Below, one piece after another: positions 1-9,426 of a DNA stretch of 64,000 nucleotides. The position numbers and the translations under genes were made by a program. Origin of the DNA: Jiangella asiatica (lineage in GTDB: Bacteria; Actinomycetota; Actinomycetes; Jiangellales; Jiangellaceae); contig NZ_SMKZ01000022.1 in NCBI RefSeq assembly GCF_004349065.1, positions 36,131 through 100,130 on the forward strand, in the 5' to 3' direction. The number at the start of each line of letters is the position of its first letter. Position 1 is the first letter of the stretch. The notes beneath the pieces are model-generated. The model had not been told where the DNA came from. It did not search any database and saw only the letters and a list, made by a program, of their open reading frames with translations.

Positions 1-1
1 G

Positions 2-322
2 CTGTTCACCACCTCCGGCGGCGTCGTCATCGTGCGCGAGGACGTCGGCCGGCACAACGCGGTCGACAAGGTCGTCGGCGCGGCGCTGCTGGCCGGGCGG
101 CTGCCGCTGGCCGGTCACGTCCTGCAGGTCAGCGGCCGGGCGTCGTTCGAACTGGTCCAGAAGGCGGCGGCGGCCGGGGTACCGGTCCTGGCCGCGGTGT
201 CCGCGCCGTCCAGCCTCGCCGTCGACCTCGCCGACGAGTGCGACCTCACCCTGGTCGGCTTCGTCCGCGGCGGCGGCATGAACGTCTACACCCACCCCGA
301 GCGGGTCCGGGTGGCCCGCTGA
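2..322 (+). CDS. fdhD: Sulfur carrier protein FdhD, C-terminal part (cut by window edge)
   Basis: About 106 C-terminal residues are present and the start lies outside the window. FdhD transfers sulfur from the IscS cysteine desulfurase to the molybdenum cofactor of formate dehydrogenase and is cytoplasmic. The visible part carries the family's conserved blocks: a TTSGG segment leading into [13 protein letters not shown], an [12 protein letters not shown] stretch and a [18 protein letters not shown] helix (here [14 protein letters not shown]), ending in a [16 protein letters not shown] strand typical of the family C-terminus. It ends just before a perfect 25-bp stem-loop and is convergent with the acetyltransferase that follows. 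The catalytic cysteines lie upstream of the window and cannot be checked. Confidence 0.93.
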   Translation: MFTTSGGVVIVREDVGRHNAVDKVVGAALLAGRLPLAGHVLQVSGRASFELVQKAAAAGVPVLAAVSAPSSLAVDLADECDLTLVGFVRGGGMNVYTHPERVRVAR

Positions 323-337
323 CCGCGCCCCCGTTCC

Positions 338-395
338 CCCATGATCATCAACGGTTGGCGACGCCATGATGTCGCCAACCGTTGATGATCATGGG
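338..395. terminator. Perfect 25-bp stem-loop with TGATCATCAACGG core
   Basis: Left arm 338-362 and right arm 371-395 are exact reverse complements, with an 8-nt loop. It lies between convergent fdhD and the acetyltransferase, and the right arm contains the acetyltransferase stop codon (389-391). It probably ends both transcripts although it has no U-tract. Related stem-loops sharing the TGATCA core are at 28784, 39743 and 56448. Confidence 0.8.
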
Positions 396-916
396 ATGGA
401 GGTGGCGGGGACCCAGTAGCGCAGCTTGCCGTGGCGCTCGTCCTCGAACTCGCCGCCCGCGCTCTCGATGACCTTGCGGGACGCGATGTTGTCAACGTCG
501 CAGGTGACGAGCGCCGGGTCGATGCCGAGCTTGGCGCACCAGGGCATCGCCTGGCGGAGCATCGTGGTGGCGTGGCCCCGGCGGCGGGCGGTCGGGCGCA
601 CGTCGTACCCGATGTGGCCGCCGTAGTCGTGCAGCCACGGGGTGAGGCGGTGCCGGATGGACAGCCGGCCGATGAAGTACGTGCCGTCGATGTACCACAG
701 GTGCGTGGACGGGACCATGCCGCGCGAGCGTGGTGCGTCGTCGTGCTCGTCCTCGAGCTGGCGGCGGACGTAGGCGGCGAAACCGTCGGGACGGACCATG
801 TCGGCGAGCTGGAGGTCGTCGGCCCAGCGCGGCTCGTAGCCGGGCTCGCCGACGGCCTCGAGCCACGACTCGTGGACGTCGACGGTGGGGCGGACGAGTT
901 CGGGCACGAGGTCCAT
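389..916 (-). CDS. GNAT-family N-acetyltransferase
   Basis: A protein of about 175 aa with a GNAT fold, predicted to move an acetyl group from acetyl-CoA to an unknown amine. The acetyl-CoA loop is visible as R-P-T-A-R-R-R-G-H-A-T, followed by the helix TTMLRQA, and the C-terminal half has the usual VTCDVDNIASRKVIE block (an asparagine-rich loop before helix alpha-4). It resembles the broad 'predicted acetyltransferase' group of 170-180 aa. ATG 916 is chosen because it is the first ATG in frame; a TTG at 940 would add eight residues. It is convergent with fdhD and separate from the sigE operon. The substrate cannot be inferred. Confidence 0.85.
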   Translation of the reverse strand: MDLVPELVRPTVDVHESWLEAVGEPGYEPRWADDLQLADMVRPDGFAAYVRRQLEDEHDDAPRSRGMVPSTHLWYIDGTYFIGRLSIRHRLTPWLHDYGGHIGYDVRPTARRRGHATTMLRQAMPWCAKLGIDPALVTCDVDNIASRKVIESAGGEFEDERHGKLRYWVPATSIP

Positions 917-999
917 CGTGCCCCGATCAGGCAGGCTCAATCGACGGGATTCCGATTTCCACCCGGACCCCGCCCGCGGCCACCGGGTGGGAAGGGACG

Positions 1000-1653
1000 T
1001 CAGTCCGGACGCTTGACCGCGGCCAGCAGGCCGTCGCCGACCGGGAGCAGCGCCGGCACGAGGTCGTCGTTCTCGCGGACCAGGCGGCCGAGCTCGCGGA
1101 TGGCGACGGTCTCGGGGTCACGCTGCGCGGAGTCGGCCACGCGATCGTGCCAGAGGGCGTTGTCGAAGGCGAGCGCACCGCCGGGGCGCAGCAGGCGCAG
1201 TGCCTGCTGCAAGTAGTCGCCGTACTCGGTCTTGTCGCCGTCACAGAAGACGAGGTCGTATGCGCCGTCGGTGAGACGCGGCAGCACCTCCAGCGCGGCG
1301 CCGGCGATCAGCCGGGTGCGGTTGGCCGCGATGCCGGCCTCGGTGAACGCCTCGCGGGCCAGCCGCTGGTGCTCGGACTCGATGTCGACGCTGGTGAGGA
1401 CGCCGTCAGCGTGCATGCCGGAGAGAAGGTAGAGCCCGGACACGCCGGCGCCGGTGCCGACCTCGACGACCGTGCGCGCGCCGAGCGCGGCGGCCAGCAA
1501 CCGCAGAGCCGCACCACCGCCCTGGCCGATCGGGGTGGCGCCGACCTCGGCGGCGCGTTGCCGGGCGCGGCCGAGGATGTGGTCCTCGTCGAGGTAGGCC
1601 TCCGCAAAGGCCCACGACTCCGGGCTGATCGTCGTGCTGCTGCCCGCGGGCAT
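1000..1653 (-). CDS. Class I SAM-dependent O-methyltransferase
   Basis: A 217-aa protein of the caffeoyl-CoA/catechol O-methyltransferase type. Motif I appears as VVEVGTGAGVSGLYLL, the acidic ribose-binding residue as TSVDIE, and the metal-site segment as LVFCDGDKTEYGDY, close to the D-x-D-K of divalent-metal O-methyltransferases. ATG 1653 is chosen because AGGAGG lies four to five bases upstream; ATG 1677 lacks one. It is transcribed away from sigE. The same arrangement, a methyltransferase divergent from sigE, is found in mycobacteria (Rv1220c), so it is a conserved neighbour of the sigE locus. The natural substrate is unknown for this group. Confidence 0.9.
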   Translation of the reverse strand: MPAGSSTTISPESWAFAEAYLDEDHILGRARQRAAEVGATPIGQGGGAALRLLAAALGARTVVEVGTGAGVSGLYLLSGMHADGVLTSVDIESEHQRLAREAFTEAGIAANRTRLIAGAALEVLPRLTDGAYDLVFCDGDKTEYGDYLQQALRLLRPGGALAFDNALWHDRVADSAQRDPETVAIRELGRLVRENDDLVPALLPVGDGLLAAVKRPD

Positions 1654-1726
1654 GACGCCTCCTGCCAGTCCAGCCAATGGTCAGTGCTGAGCTTAGAGCG
1701 TCCGGCACCCCGCGCGGTGGACCCGG

Positions 1727-1753
1727 AACCCCCGGACCGGGTCGAATCGTTCC
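1727..1753 (+). promoter_or_regulatory. Candidate autoregulated ECF sigma promoter of sigE
   Basis: GGAAC at 1727-1731 and CGTT at 1750-1753 are separated by 18 bp. This fits the GGAAC / GTT pattern of actinobacterial ECF sigma promoters of the SigE and SigH type. It would start a transcript near 1760, about 58 nt upstream of the sigE GTG. Inferred from sequence only. Confidence 0.45.
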
Positions 1754-1817
1754 TGGGTCGAGGGAACGTCAGGAATAGATGGGGGGCTTCCCTGATTGGC
1801 CACGAAAGGGGCAATGG

Positions 1818-2465
1818 GTGACCATGGACGTAGCGCTCGCACCGGCGAGCCGTGTCGAGGGAGGTCCCGAGGTGGCTGACGCTGAGACCTGGACGCCGCC
1901 GAGCTGGGACGAAATCGTCCGTGAGCACTCGGCGCGCGTCTACCGGCTCGCCTACCGGCTGACCGGAAACGCCCACGACGCCGAGGACCTCACTCAGGAC
2001 GTGTTCGTCCGGGTCTTCCGTTCGCTGTCGTCCTACACCCCGGGCACGTTCGAGGGCTGGCTGCACCGCATCACCACCAACCTGTTCCTCGACTCGGTGC
2101 GCCGCAAGCAGCGCATCCGGTTCGACGCCCTGGCCGACGATGCCGCCGAACGGTTGCACGGACGCGAGCCCACGCCCGAGCGCGTGGTCGCCGACCGGAT
2201 GCTCGACGCGGACATCCAGCGAGCTCTCGAGGCACTGCCGCCGGACTTCCGGGCCGCGGTGGTGCTCTGCGACATCGAGGGCCTGTCGTACGAAGAGATC
2301 GCGGCGACCCTGGGCATCAAGCTGGGCACCGTCCGCAGCCGCATCCACCGTGGACGGGCACAGTTGCGGGCGGCGCTGGACCACCGCGCGCCTGACGATG
2401 CCAGCGCTCTCGAGGCTGAGCAGCCTGGGGCCGACGCGCCGCGCGAACACGGAGATCCGGCATGA
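1818..2465 (+). CDS. sigE: ECF RNA polymerase sigma factor SigE
   Basis: A 215-aa group 4 sigma factor for envelope and oxidative stress. Region 2 runs from the [12 protein letters not shown] helix through [13 protein letters not shown] to [12 protein letters not shown], and region 4 carries [16 protein letters not shown] and the helix-turn-helix [26 protein letters not shown] 1818 is preferred because an AAAGGGG ribosome site lies 7 nt upstream; GTG/ATG alternatives at 1779 and 1824 exist. It overlaps rseA by ATGA, so the two are translationally coupled. Order methyltransferase-sigE-rseA-htrA-tatB equals the mycobacterial sigE locus, which supports the name. A likely self-activated promoter lies at 1727-1753. 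Its activity is expected to be held down by the downstream anti-sigma factor. Confidence 0.94.
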   Translation: MTMDVALAPASRVEGGPEVADAETWTPPSWDEIVREHSARVYRLAYRLTGNAHDAEDLTQDVFVRVFRSLSSYTPGTFEGWLHRITTNLFLDSVRRKQRIRFDALADDAAERLHGREPTPERVVADRMLDADIQRALEALPPDFRAAVVLCDIEGLSYEEIAATLGIKLGTVRSRIHRGRAQLRAALDHRAPDDASALEAEQPGADAPREHGDPA

Positions 2466-3034
2466 AACATCTCGACGAGCGGATCAGCGATCTCGTCGAC
2501 GACCGCCTCGAACACGATGAACGCGACCGTGCTCTGGTCCACCTGACTGTCTGCGCGCAATGCCGCGAGGCCGTCGAGCTGGAGCGCGACGCGAAGAACG
2601 CCCTGCGATCCCTGCCCGACGCGCAGCCGTCGGAGCGGCTGGTCCAGAAGCTCCTGCTCCTGGCCGAGCCCGGCGAGCCGCTGCCGCCGCCGGCCGCAGA
2701 CTCCCACCCCGCCCCGGTGGCGGCATGGCGCCCACGCGACACCCGCCCCGTCGCCGGTCCGAAGTTCGGCCGCGGCCCGGAACGGTCGCCACGCCGGGTG
2801 CGCGTCGTCCGGGTGGCGGCGCTGGGCATGTGTACCACCGGCGCGATGCTGGTCCTGCTCGCCTCGCTCGGCGGCCCGTCCGACTCGCCCGACACGCCCG
2901 AGGCGCCGGTCAGCGTGGTCCCGCCGCTGGAGGAGTTCACCGAAGAGCACGCCCGGTCCACCGGCGTCCTGCCGTTCGCCGAGCCGGCGCCCTTCCTCGT
3001 CACCCCGAGCGCCACCGTGGGGGACGGCTGGTGA
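2462..3034 (+). CDS. rseA: Anti-sigma-E factor RseA (zinc-binding, membrane-anchored)
   Basis: A 190-aa anti-sigma factor. The N-terminal ZAS zinc motif H-x3-C-x2-C is visible around residues 28-35 (HLTVCAQC), preceded by an acidic helix with ISDLVDDRL that normally contacts the sigma factor. A proline-rich linker follows and a hydrophobic stretch at about residues 118-137 is a probable membrane helix, leaving a short 50-residue outer part. This makes the protein a transmembrane type, unlike the shorter soluble mycobacterial RseA. It overlaps sigE by ATGA and the next gene by GTGA, so the three form one operon. Regulated release by phosphorylation or proteolysis is known for the family but not visible here. 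Confidence 0.9.
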   Translation: MKHLDERISDLVDDRLEHDERDRALVHLTVCAQCREAVELERDAKNALRSLPDAQPSERLVQKLLLLAEPGEPLPPPAADSHPAPVAAWRPRDTRPVAGPKFGRGPERSPRRVRVVRVAALGMCTTGAMLVLLASLGGPSDSPDTPEAPVSVVPPLEEFTEEHARSTGVLPFAEPAPFLVTPSATVGDGW

Positions 3035-4143
3035 GCTTCGGCCACCGCGCAGGCACCGGTGTGGCAGGCGGACTCGCCGCTCTCGTCGTACCGGTACTCG
3101 CCGTGCCCCTGCTGGTCAGCGCGCTGGCCGTGTTCGTCCAGGCCCCGCTGGCCTCGTCGCGCGACACCGGCGACGACCCCCGTGCCGTCGAGCTGCTGCG
3201 CCAGTCGGCCAGTTCGGCCGAGCGCGTCTCCTACAGCGGCACCCAGTACGTCTCCACCTGGTCCGCGCTGGCCAAGTCCGCTGCCGCCACCAGCGCCGTC
3301 GTCCAGGTGCGGCACGAGGCCGGCGGGTCCACCGAGATCAGCCTGCACGACCGCCAGACCGCCATCCTCGACGGCCGCACCGCCACCCGGTGGCTGGCCG
3401 GCGACGGCCCGGCCGACCTCCTGCTCGGCGCCTACACCGTCCGGCTGGCCGGCGAGGACCAGGTGGCCGGGCGGCACACCGACGTCGTCGAGGCGCGCCG
3501 GCAGGACGGCTCGGTCGCGGCCAGGCTGTGGATCGACCGCGAGACGGCCCTGCCGCTGCGGCGCGAGGCGTTCGACGATGACGGCTACCCGCTCAGTGCC
3601 AGCGCGTTCGTCGAGGTCAACATCGGCACCTCCGGCCACTGCTGCAAGACCGGTGCCGGCACCGCGGTCGACGAGGTCGACACGTTCGACACCGACGAGT
3701 CGATGCTGCGCTGGAACGACATCGCCGAGCTGCGCGACGAGGGCTGGCACTGCCCGGGCGAGATCGCCGACGGCATGGTCCTCTACGAGGCACGCCAGGT
3801 CGGCGACGCCATCCAGCTCAGCTACTCCGACGGCGTCATGACGGTATCGGTGTTCGAGCAGGTCGGCTGGCTCGACCCGGAGAAGCTTGAGGGCTACCAG
3901 ACCGCCGACTACGGCGACGGGGTCGTGTACACGCGCCCCGGCCCACCGGCGCGGCTGATGTGGTCCAGCGGCGACCGCGTCATCACCGTCGTCGCCGAGG
4001 CTCCGCTCGACGTCGTCGGCGACCTGCTCGACGCGCTGCCGCCGGAGCCGGCCGCCCAGCCGCAGGAGGACAAGGACGGCTTCCTCGACCGCATCGGTCG
4101 CGGCGCCGGGCGAGTCGGCTCGTGGCTCAACCCCTTCGACTGA
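3031..4143 (+). CDS. RseB/MucB-like sigma-E regulatory protein
   Basis: A 370-aa protein starting at GTG 3031, overlapping the rseA stop. A hydrophobic N-terminal segment (about residues 10-35) is a signal anchor. Residues 45-200 look like the LolA/RseB lipoprotein-sensing fold, with the recurrent 'YSGTQYVSTW ... ILDGRTATRWLAG ... LWIDRETALPLRREAFD' pattern of that family. The C-terminal half resembles the MucB/RseB C domain. RseB proteins bind the extracytoplasmic part of the anti-sigma factor and protect it from proteolysis, so the operon encodes sigma, anti-sigma and co-anti-sigma together. Two adjacent cysteines (HCCKT, about residue 204) and one further cysteine (WHCPG) could form a disulfide. 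Function is assigned by context and fold pattern. Confidence 0.72.
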   Translation: MSFGHRAGTGVAGGLAALVVPVLAVPLLVSALAVFVQAPLASSRDTGDDPRAVELLRQSASSAERVSYSGTQYVSTWSALAKSAAATSAVVQVRHEAGGSTEISLHDRQTAILDGRTATRWLAGDGPADLLLGAYTVRLAGEDQVAGRHTDVVEARRQDGSVAARLWIDRETALPLRREAFDDDGYPLSASAFVEVNIGTSGHCCKTGAGTAVDEVDTFDTDESMLRWNDIAELRDEGWHCPGEIADGMVLYEARQVGDAIQLSYSDGVMTVSVFEQVGWLDPEKLEGYQTADYGDGVVYTRPGPPARLMWSSGDRVITVVAEAPLDVVGDLLDALPPEPAAQPQEDKDGFLDRIGRGAGRVGSWLNPFD

Positions 4144-4200
4144 CCGCGGTGGGACGAACCGGACCGTGCGTCCGGCCCGATCGACGTGGAGAATGACGGC

Positions 4201-5553
<1,353 letters not shown>

Positions 5554-5610
5554 CGTGCAACGTACTCTTGGTCGGACGGATGCACGCATGCCACGACGTG
5601 GGGGCCGGTA

Positions 5611-6591
5611 GTGTTCGACATTGGGATCGGCGAGGTGTTCGTCCTGCTCGTCGTGGCCCTGCTGGTCTTCGGTCCGGATCGGCTGCCGGAGATGGCCCGC
5701 CAGGCCGCATCGTTCATCCGCGACCTGCGGACCATGGTGGCCAATGCCCGCCGCGATCTCTCCGGCAGCGTCGGTGACCTCGGCATCGACAAGGACGACC
5801 TGAAGACGCTGGCCGACCTGCGCAACCCCAAGTCGTTCGTGCGCAGCAAGGTCCTCGACGGCGTCGACCTCGGCCTGGACGACATCGGCCTCGACGACGA
5901 GCCGAAGTCGCGCAACGGCGCGGCGAAGAAGACCAGCCAGAGCCGCAAGAGCTCCACCTCGCACGAACAGCCGCCGCCAGACCCGGTGCCGGTTGACACC
6001 GACGGCGGCAGCGCGAGCGCCAAGGCCGCTACCGGTACGGCCGGCGCAGACGCCTCGGCGGCATCGACCTCGTCGTCCACCGCATCGGCGTCCTCGTCCG
6101 CCGTTGGCTCACCCGAGGCGTCGGCGGACGCGAGCCCCCCAGCCGCTGGCGCGGCCCGCAAGACCACGGCCAGCAAGACCAGCGCGGCCCGCAAGTCCAC
6201 GGCCAGCAAGACCAGCGCGGCCCGCAAGTCCACGGCCAGCAAGTCCACGGCCAGCAAGTCCACGGCCAGCAAGTCCACGGCCAGCAAGTCCACGGCCAGC
6301 AAGTCCACGGCCAGTAAGACCACGGCCAGTAAGACCACGGCCAGCAAGACCAGCGCTGCCCGAAAAACGAGCGCCGCGCGCAAGACAGCTGCTGCCGACA
6401 GTGCGGGCGCCGCAGCCAAGACCAGCACTGCCCGCAAGGCCGCCGCGGCCGGCACGGCTCCTGCCGCCGGCACTGCCAATGGCGGTGACGCAGCCGGCGC
6501 GGCCGGAGGTACGGACGTGGACGGCGGGATCGTTGCCGGCGTCGCCCCCGGCGGCGAGTCGCCTCCGCGCTTCGACCCCGACGCGACCTGA
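5611..6591 (+). CDS. tatB: Sec-independent translocase TatB with long Lys/Ser/Thr/Ala repeat tail
   Basis: A 326-aa TatB. Residues 1-22 form the membrane helix (GIGEVFVLLVVALLVFGPDR), followed by the FGPxRLPE hinge and an amphipathic helix (MARQAASFIRDLRTMVANAR). Normal TatB proteins are about 110-180 aa, whereas here residues 100-326 form a basic low-complexity tail with repeated K-S-T-A-S and K-T-S-A-A-R units resembling the tail of a histone H1-like protein. The start is GTG 5611 with GTGGGGG upstream. TatB helps the twin-arginine pathway recognise folded substrates. It closes the conserved sigE-htrA-tatB block. Expansion of the 15-bp unit (6226-6345) means tail length may vary between strains. 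Confidence 0.9.
   Translation: MFDIGIGEVFVLLVVALLVFGPDRLPEMARQAASFIRDLRTMVANARRDLSGSVGDLGIDKDDLKTLADLRNPKSFVRSKVLDGVDLGLDDIGLDDEPKSRNGAAKKTSQSRKSSTSHEQPPPDPVPVDTDGGSASAKAATGTAGADASAASTSSSTASASSSAVGSPEASADASPPAAGAARKTTASKTSAARKSTASKTSAARKSTASKSTASKSTASKSTASKSTASKSTASKTTASKTTASKTSAARKTSAARKTAAADSAGAAAKTSTARKAAAAGTAPAAGTANGGDAAGAAGGTDVDGGIVAGVAPGGESPPRFDPDAT
6226..6345 (+). repeat. 15-bp coding tandem repeat inside tatB (8 units)
   Basis: Eight consecutive 15-bp units starting AAGTCCACGGCCAGC. The first five (6226-6300) are identical and the next three differ by one to two bases. Each unit encodes Lys-Ser/Thr-Thr-Ala-Ser. Upstream, a 33-bp unit is repeated at 6175-6207 and 6208-6240. Confidence 0.95.
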
Positions 6592-7329
6592 GCAGGTTCT
6601 GTCGCGACGCTCCTCGCGGCACCCGACACCCTTGATCATGTTCCCCCGCGGTCTCCTCGGCGGCTGTCGTCTGAGTCGCCGTTGCCGTTCGTCCAAGCGC
6701 AAGATCTGCTGTGCCGCGTGCATGGCTCGCTGACGGTGACCCTGGCTCGCTGAAAGCGACCAGCTGCGCCGGATATGCCCGGTTCGTGGAGCGCTTCAGT
6801 GTGCCAGGCGTTCGCGAGCCCGCGGATTCTCCGGTCGGCGCCGCGGTCGCCGGACTTGCGCGCCTGCGTCGTCGGCGACCGCAAAGGAACATGATCAAGG
6901 CATCGGCGGTGGAACCACGCCTTCGATCCGCGTCGACCCGCGGCCGGCCCTCTGGCCAGGCAGCGGTGCGAGATGGGTGTGCCAGCAACGTGAGGGCACC
7001 GTCGCGCCCGCGACAACGACGCCGCACCGTTGCCGCATCCATCTCACACCCAAGCTTGCTGGCCGCCGCGGAGTGGCGCCTGGACGCCGCCGCCGACGTC
7101 GCCCGCGGAGGTGGTTAATGCGGGCACGGTCGATGACGCAACCACCAGGGTGGGGTCGATCGCCGATGATCAAGGGCTGGGGCGTCGGGGTTTGTTGCGA
7201 TTGGATCACGAGGCCTCGACGCGGAAAATCACCTAGTGATCTAATCAATTCCACGCCGGGCGTCCGTCGACGCTCGCTCCAGGCGCCCGGCGTACATCGA
7301 TCGCAACGCTCGCAGTCGAGGGGACGCCG
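6592..7329. other. 738-bp gap between tatB and the sugar cluster, with a wide inverted repeat
   Basis: No convincing gene is seen here on either strand. The 15-bp sequence CCTTGATCATGTTCC at 6630-6644 recurs exactly inverted at 6886-6900, and similarity continues inward with gaps for about 30 bp, delimiting a roughly 271-bp unit. Its interior has no start codon with a ribosome site. The right end carries the gntR promoter and operator region. It marks the left edge of the inserted carbohydrate cluster. Confidence 0.6.
7201..7240 (+). promoter_or_regulatory. Candidate gntR promoter with ATCAC-CTA-GTGAT operator
   Basis: TTGGAT (7201-7206), 17 bp, GAAAAT (7224-7229) could be -35 and -10 elements. 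A perfect inverted repeat ATCACCTAGTGAT at 7228-7240 overlaps the expected start site, the ideal place for a GntR repressor to block transcription. The AT-rich content is unusual for this genome. The regulator binding there is an inference. Confidence 0.4.
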
Positions 7330-8037
7330 GTGAACGTGGGTGACGTGAGCCGCCGCACCCTGGCGGACGAGCTCGCCACCGGCGTGGTCGAACTGATCCG
7401 TGAGCAGCGCCTCGAGCCCGGCGGCCAGCTCGACACGGTCCGTACGCTCGCCACCAGGTTCTCCGTCGCCGTCCCGACCATGCGGGAGGCGCTGCGCCGG
7501 CTGGAGGCGATGGGGGTCGTCGTGCTGCGGCACGGGTCCGGGGTGTACGTGGGCGAGAACGTGGGCCGCTCGGTGCTGCCGAATCCGCACAGCCCCATCC
7601 TCACCGGTGAGCGCCTGATCGACCTGCTCGAGGCGCGGCGGACCATCGAGCCGCCGATCGCCGCGATGGCCGCCACCGTCCGCGATCCCGACGGTGTGGC
7701 CCGGCTGACCGAGACGCTCGACGAGGCCGAGCAGTGCTTGCGCCTGCACGACGAGCGGCTCTGGATCGTCAACCTCGAGTTCCACCGCGCCCTGGCGCAG
7801 GCCTCCGGCAACACCGTCCTGGCCGAAGTGGTCGACTCGATCGTGCTGGTCCACGCGCAGGAGCAGCGCGAGATCCTGCGGCTGCACGGCGACGAGTCCG
7901 AGGACTTCGCCGAGCACCAGCGGATCATCCGGGCCGTGGTCGACGGGAGCGCCGACGAGGCCTTCGGGGCGACGCACGAGCACCTGACGAACGTCATCGA
8001 CGTGATAAGAGCTCGCAACCTCGGCTCCGAACATTGA
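7330..8037 (+). CDS. GntR-family regulator, FadR subfamily (FCD ligand domain)
   Basis: A 235-aa transcription factor. The winged helix-turn-helix occupies about residues 10-75 (LRTLATRFSVAVPTMREALRRLEAMGVV-type pattern). The all-helical FCD domain spans about 95-225, with the metal/ligand residues suggested by NLEFHRALAQASGN, the EHQRIIRAVVDG helix and a further histidine in THEHL. FCD regulators commonly sense sugar acids or other carboxylates and repress catabolic genes. It is the first gene of a same-strand cluster of transporter and sugar-acid enzymes, so it is probably their regulator. GTG 7330 follows a GAGGGGA ribosome site. A palindrome at 7228-7240 is a possible autoregulatory operator. 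Confidence 0.9.
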   Translation: MNVGDVSRRTLADELATGVVELIREQRLEPGGQLDTVRTLATRFSVAVPTMREALRRLEAMGVVVLRHGSGVYVGENVGRSVLPNPHSPILTGERLIDLLEARRTIEPPIAAMAATVRDPDGVARLTETLDEAEQCLRLHDERLWIVNLEFHRALAQASGNTVLAEVVDSIVLVHAQEQREILRLHGDESEDFAEHQRIIRAVVDGSADEAFGATHEHLTNVIDVIRARNLGSEH

Positions 8038-8125
8038 GCACTCGTCGGACATACTGACGTGTCACGATCGCGTGCCGATCGGTTATTTCAAAAGTCAAGT
8101 ATTCACAACAACGAGGTGGTCGAAC

Positions 8126-9388
8126 GTGAGACTCCGTTACAGCGGGGCGGTCGCTGCCCTGGCAGCGTCGGCGCTCGTCCTGGCCGCGTGCGGCGGCGAT
8201 GGCGACGACGAAGCTGCCGAGGCGCCGGGCACCGTGGCCTTCTACACCGACAAGGCCGCATGGGAACCACAGTTCCTCGAGGTGTCCGACGTGTCCGAGA
8301 GCAGCCTGGGTCTGGGCCTGGACTTCACCGGCTACTCCGACGCCGACCAGTACTCGGCCTTCATCCGGCAGGCGTTCCGCACCGACGAGAAGCCCGAGCT
8401 GTTCACCTGGCACACCGGCAGCGAGCTGGAGGACCTGGTCGCCGAGGGTCTGGTGGCGCCGACGACGGACATCTGGCAGGCCGCGATCGACAACGGCGAT
8501 GTCCCTGAGGCAATGCGCGAGTACTTCACCGTCGGCGAAGATCAGTACTGCGTCCCGATGAACGCCGCCTACTGGGTCATGTACTACAACAAGGCGATCT
8601 TCGACGAGCACGGTCTGGCCGAGCCGACCAGCTGGGCCGAGCTGATGACCGCCGCCGACACCCTGCTGGCCGCGGGCGTCACGCCGTTCTACGAGACGAA
8701 CATCCTGTTCTCGTTCGTCTGGTTCCAGACCCTGCTGGCCGGCACCGACCCGGAGCTGTACAACGCGCTGTCCAGCGGCGAGGCCAGCTACACCGACCCC
8801 GGCGTCGTCGAGGTGATGAACCAGTGGCGGGGGATGCTCGAGGCCGGCTACTTCGGTGACCCGGGCGACCAGACCACGCCGCAGGACCAGCTGAAGAACG
8901 GCACCGTCGCGATGATCAACTTCGGGACGTTCCTCAGCGGCCAGCTGAACAGCGTGGACATGGTGTCCGGCACCGACTACGACTTCTTCATCATCCCGAA
9001 CGTCAACGCCGAGCTCCCGCAGACGTCGCTGATCTTCGAGACTGGCCCGATGTGCACCGCCGAGGAGGCGGAGAACCGCGACACCGCACTGCAGTATGCC
9101 GACTGGTGGATGAGCGAGGAGGCGCAGACGGCGTGGGCCAACGCCCGCGGTGACGTGTCCTTCAACCCGAAGGCACTGGTCAACGACGAGCAACTGGCGG
9201 CTCTCAACGAGGAGGCCAGCGCCGAGTCCTACCTGCTGCTGGAGCGGTACTTCGAGGCGACGCCGGTGCCGGTGCTGGCCGCCGCGCTGGACGGCTTCAG
9301 TGCGTTCGTCACCAACCCGGGCGACCCGATGCCGATCCTGGAGACCATCCAGGCCGAGGCGGACGCCTACTGGAGCAGCCAGGGCTGA
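8126..9388 (+). CDS. Extracellular sugar-binding lipoprotein of an ABC transporter
   Basis: A 420-aa family 1 solute-binding protein. The first 22 residues are a lipoprotein signal (LVLAAC, lipidated Cys22), followed by an acidic linker. The body has the typical two-lobed carbohydrate-binding pattern: NAAYWVMYYNKAIFDEHGL, PTSWAELMTAADTLLAAGVTP, NGTVAMINFGTF, and a C-terminal helical lobe. GTG 8126 is chosen because GAGGTGG lies 6 nt upstream and the encoded signal peptide is complete; an upstream ATG (8072) would bury it. It is the most expressed part of such systems. The ligand is unknown, but neighbours suggest an oligosaccharide containing a uronic or aldaric acid. An 88-bp AT-rich leader with GATCG-N5-CGATC at 8066-8080 may be a second operator. 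Confidence 0.92.
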   Translation: MRLRYSGAVAALAASALVLAACGGDGDDEAAEAPGTVAFYTDKAAWEPQFLEVSDVSESSLGLGLDFTGYSDADQYSAFIRQAFRTDEKPELFTWHTGSELEDLVAEGLVAPTTDIWQAAIDNGDVPEAMREYFTVGEDQYCVPMNAAYWVMYYNKAIFDEHGLAEPTSWAELMTAADTLLAAGVTPFYETNILFSFVWFQTLLAGTDPELYNALSSGEASYTDPGVVEVMNQWRGMLEAGYFGDPGDQTTPQDQLKNGTVAMINFGTFLSGQLNSVDMVSGTDYDFFIIPNVNAELPQTSLIFETGPMCTAEEAENRDTALQYADWWMSEEAQTAWANARGDVSFNPKALVNDEQLAALNEEASAESYLLLERYFEATPVPVLAAALDGFSAFVTNPGDPMPILETIQAEADAYWSSQG

Positions 9389-9426
9389 TCCGGCACGCGA
9401 GGACGAAGCACGGGAGGAGTTGACCG

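Noticed and set aside
6226..6345. Minisatellite or CRISPR-like array
   Set aside because: The 15-bp repeats have no spacers and are in frame within tatB, so they are coding repeats.
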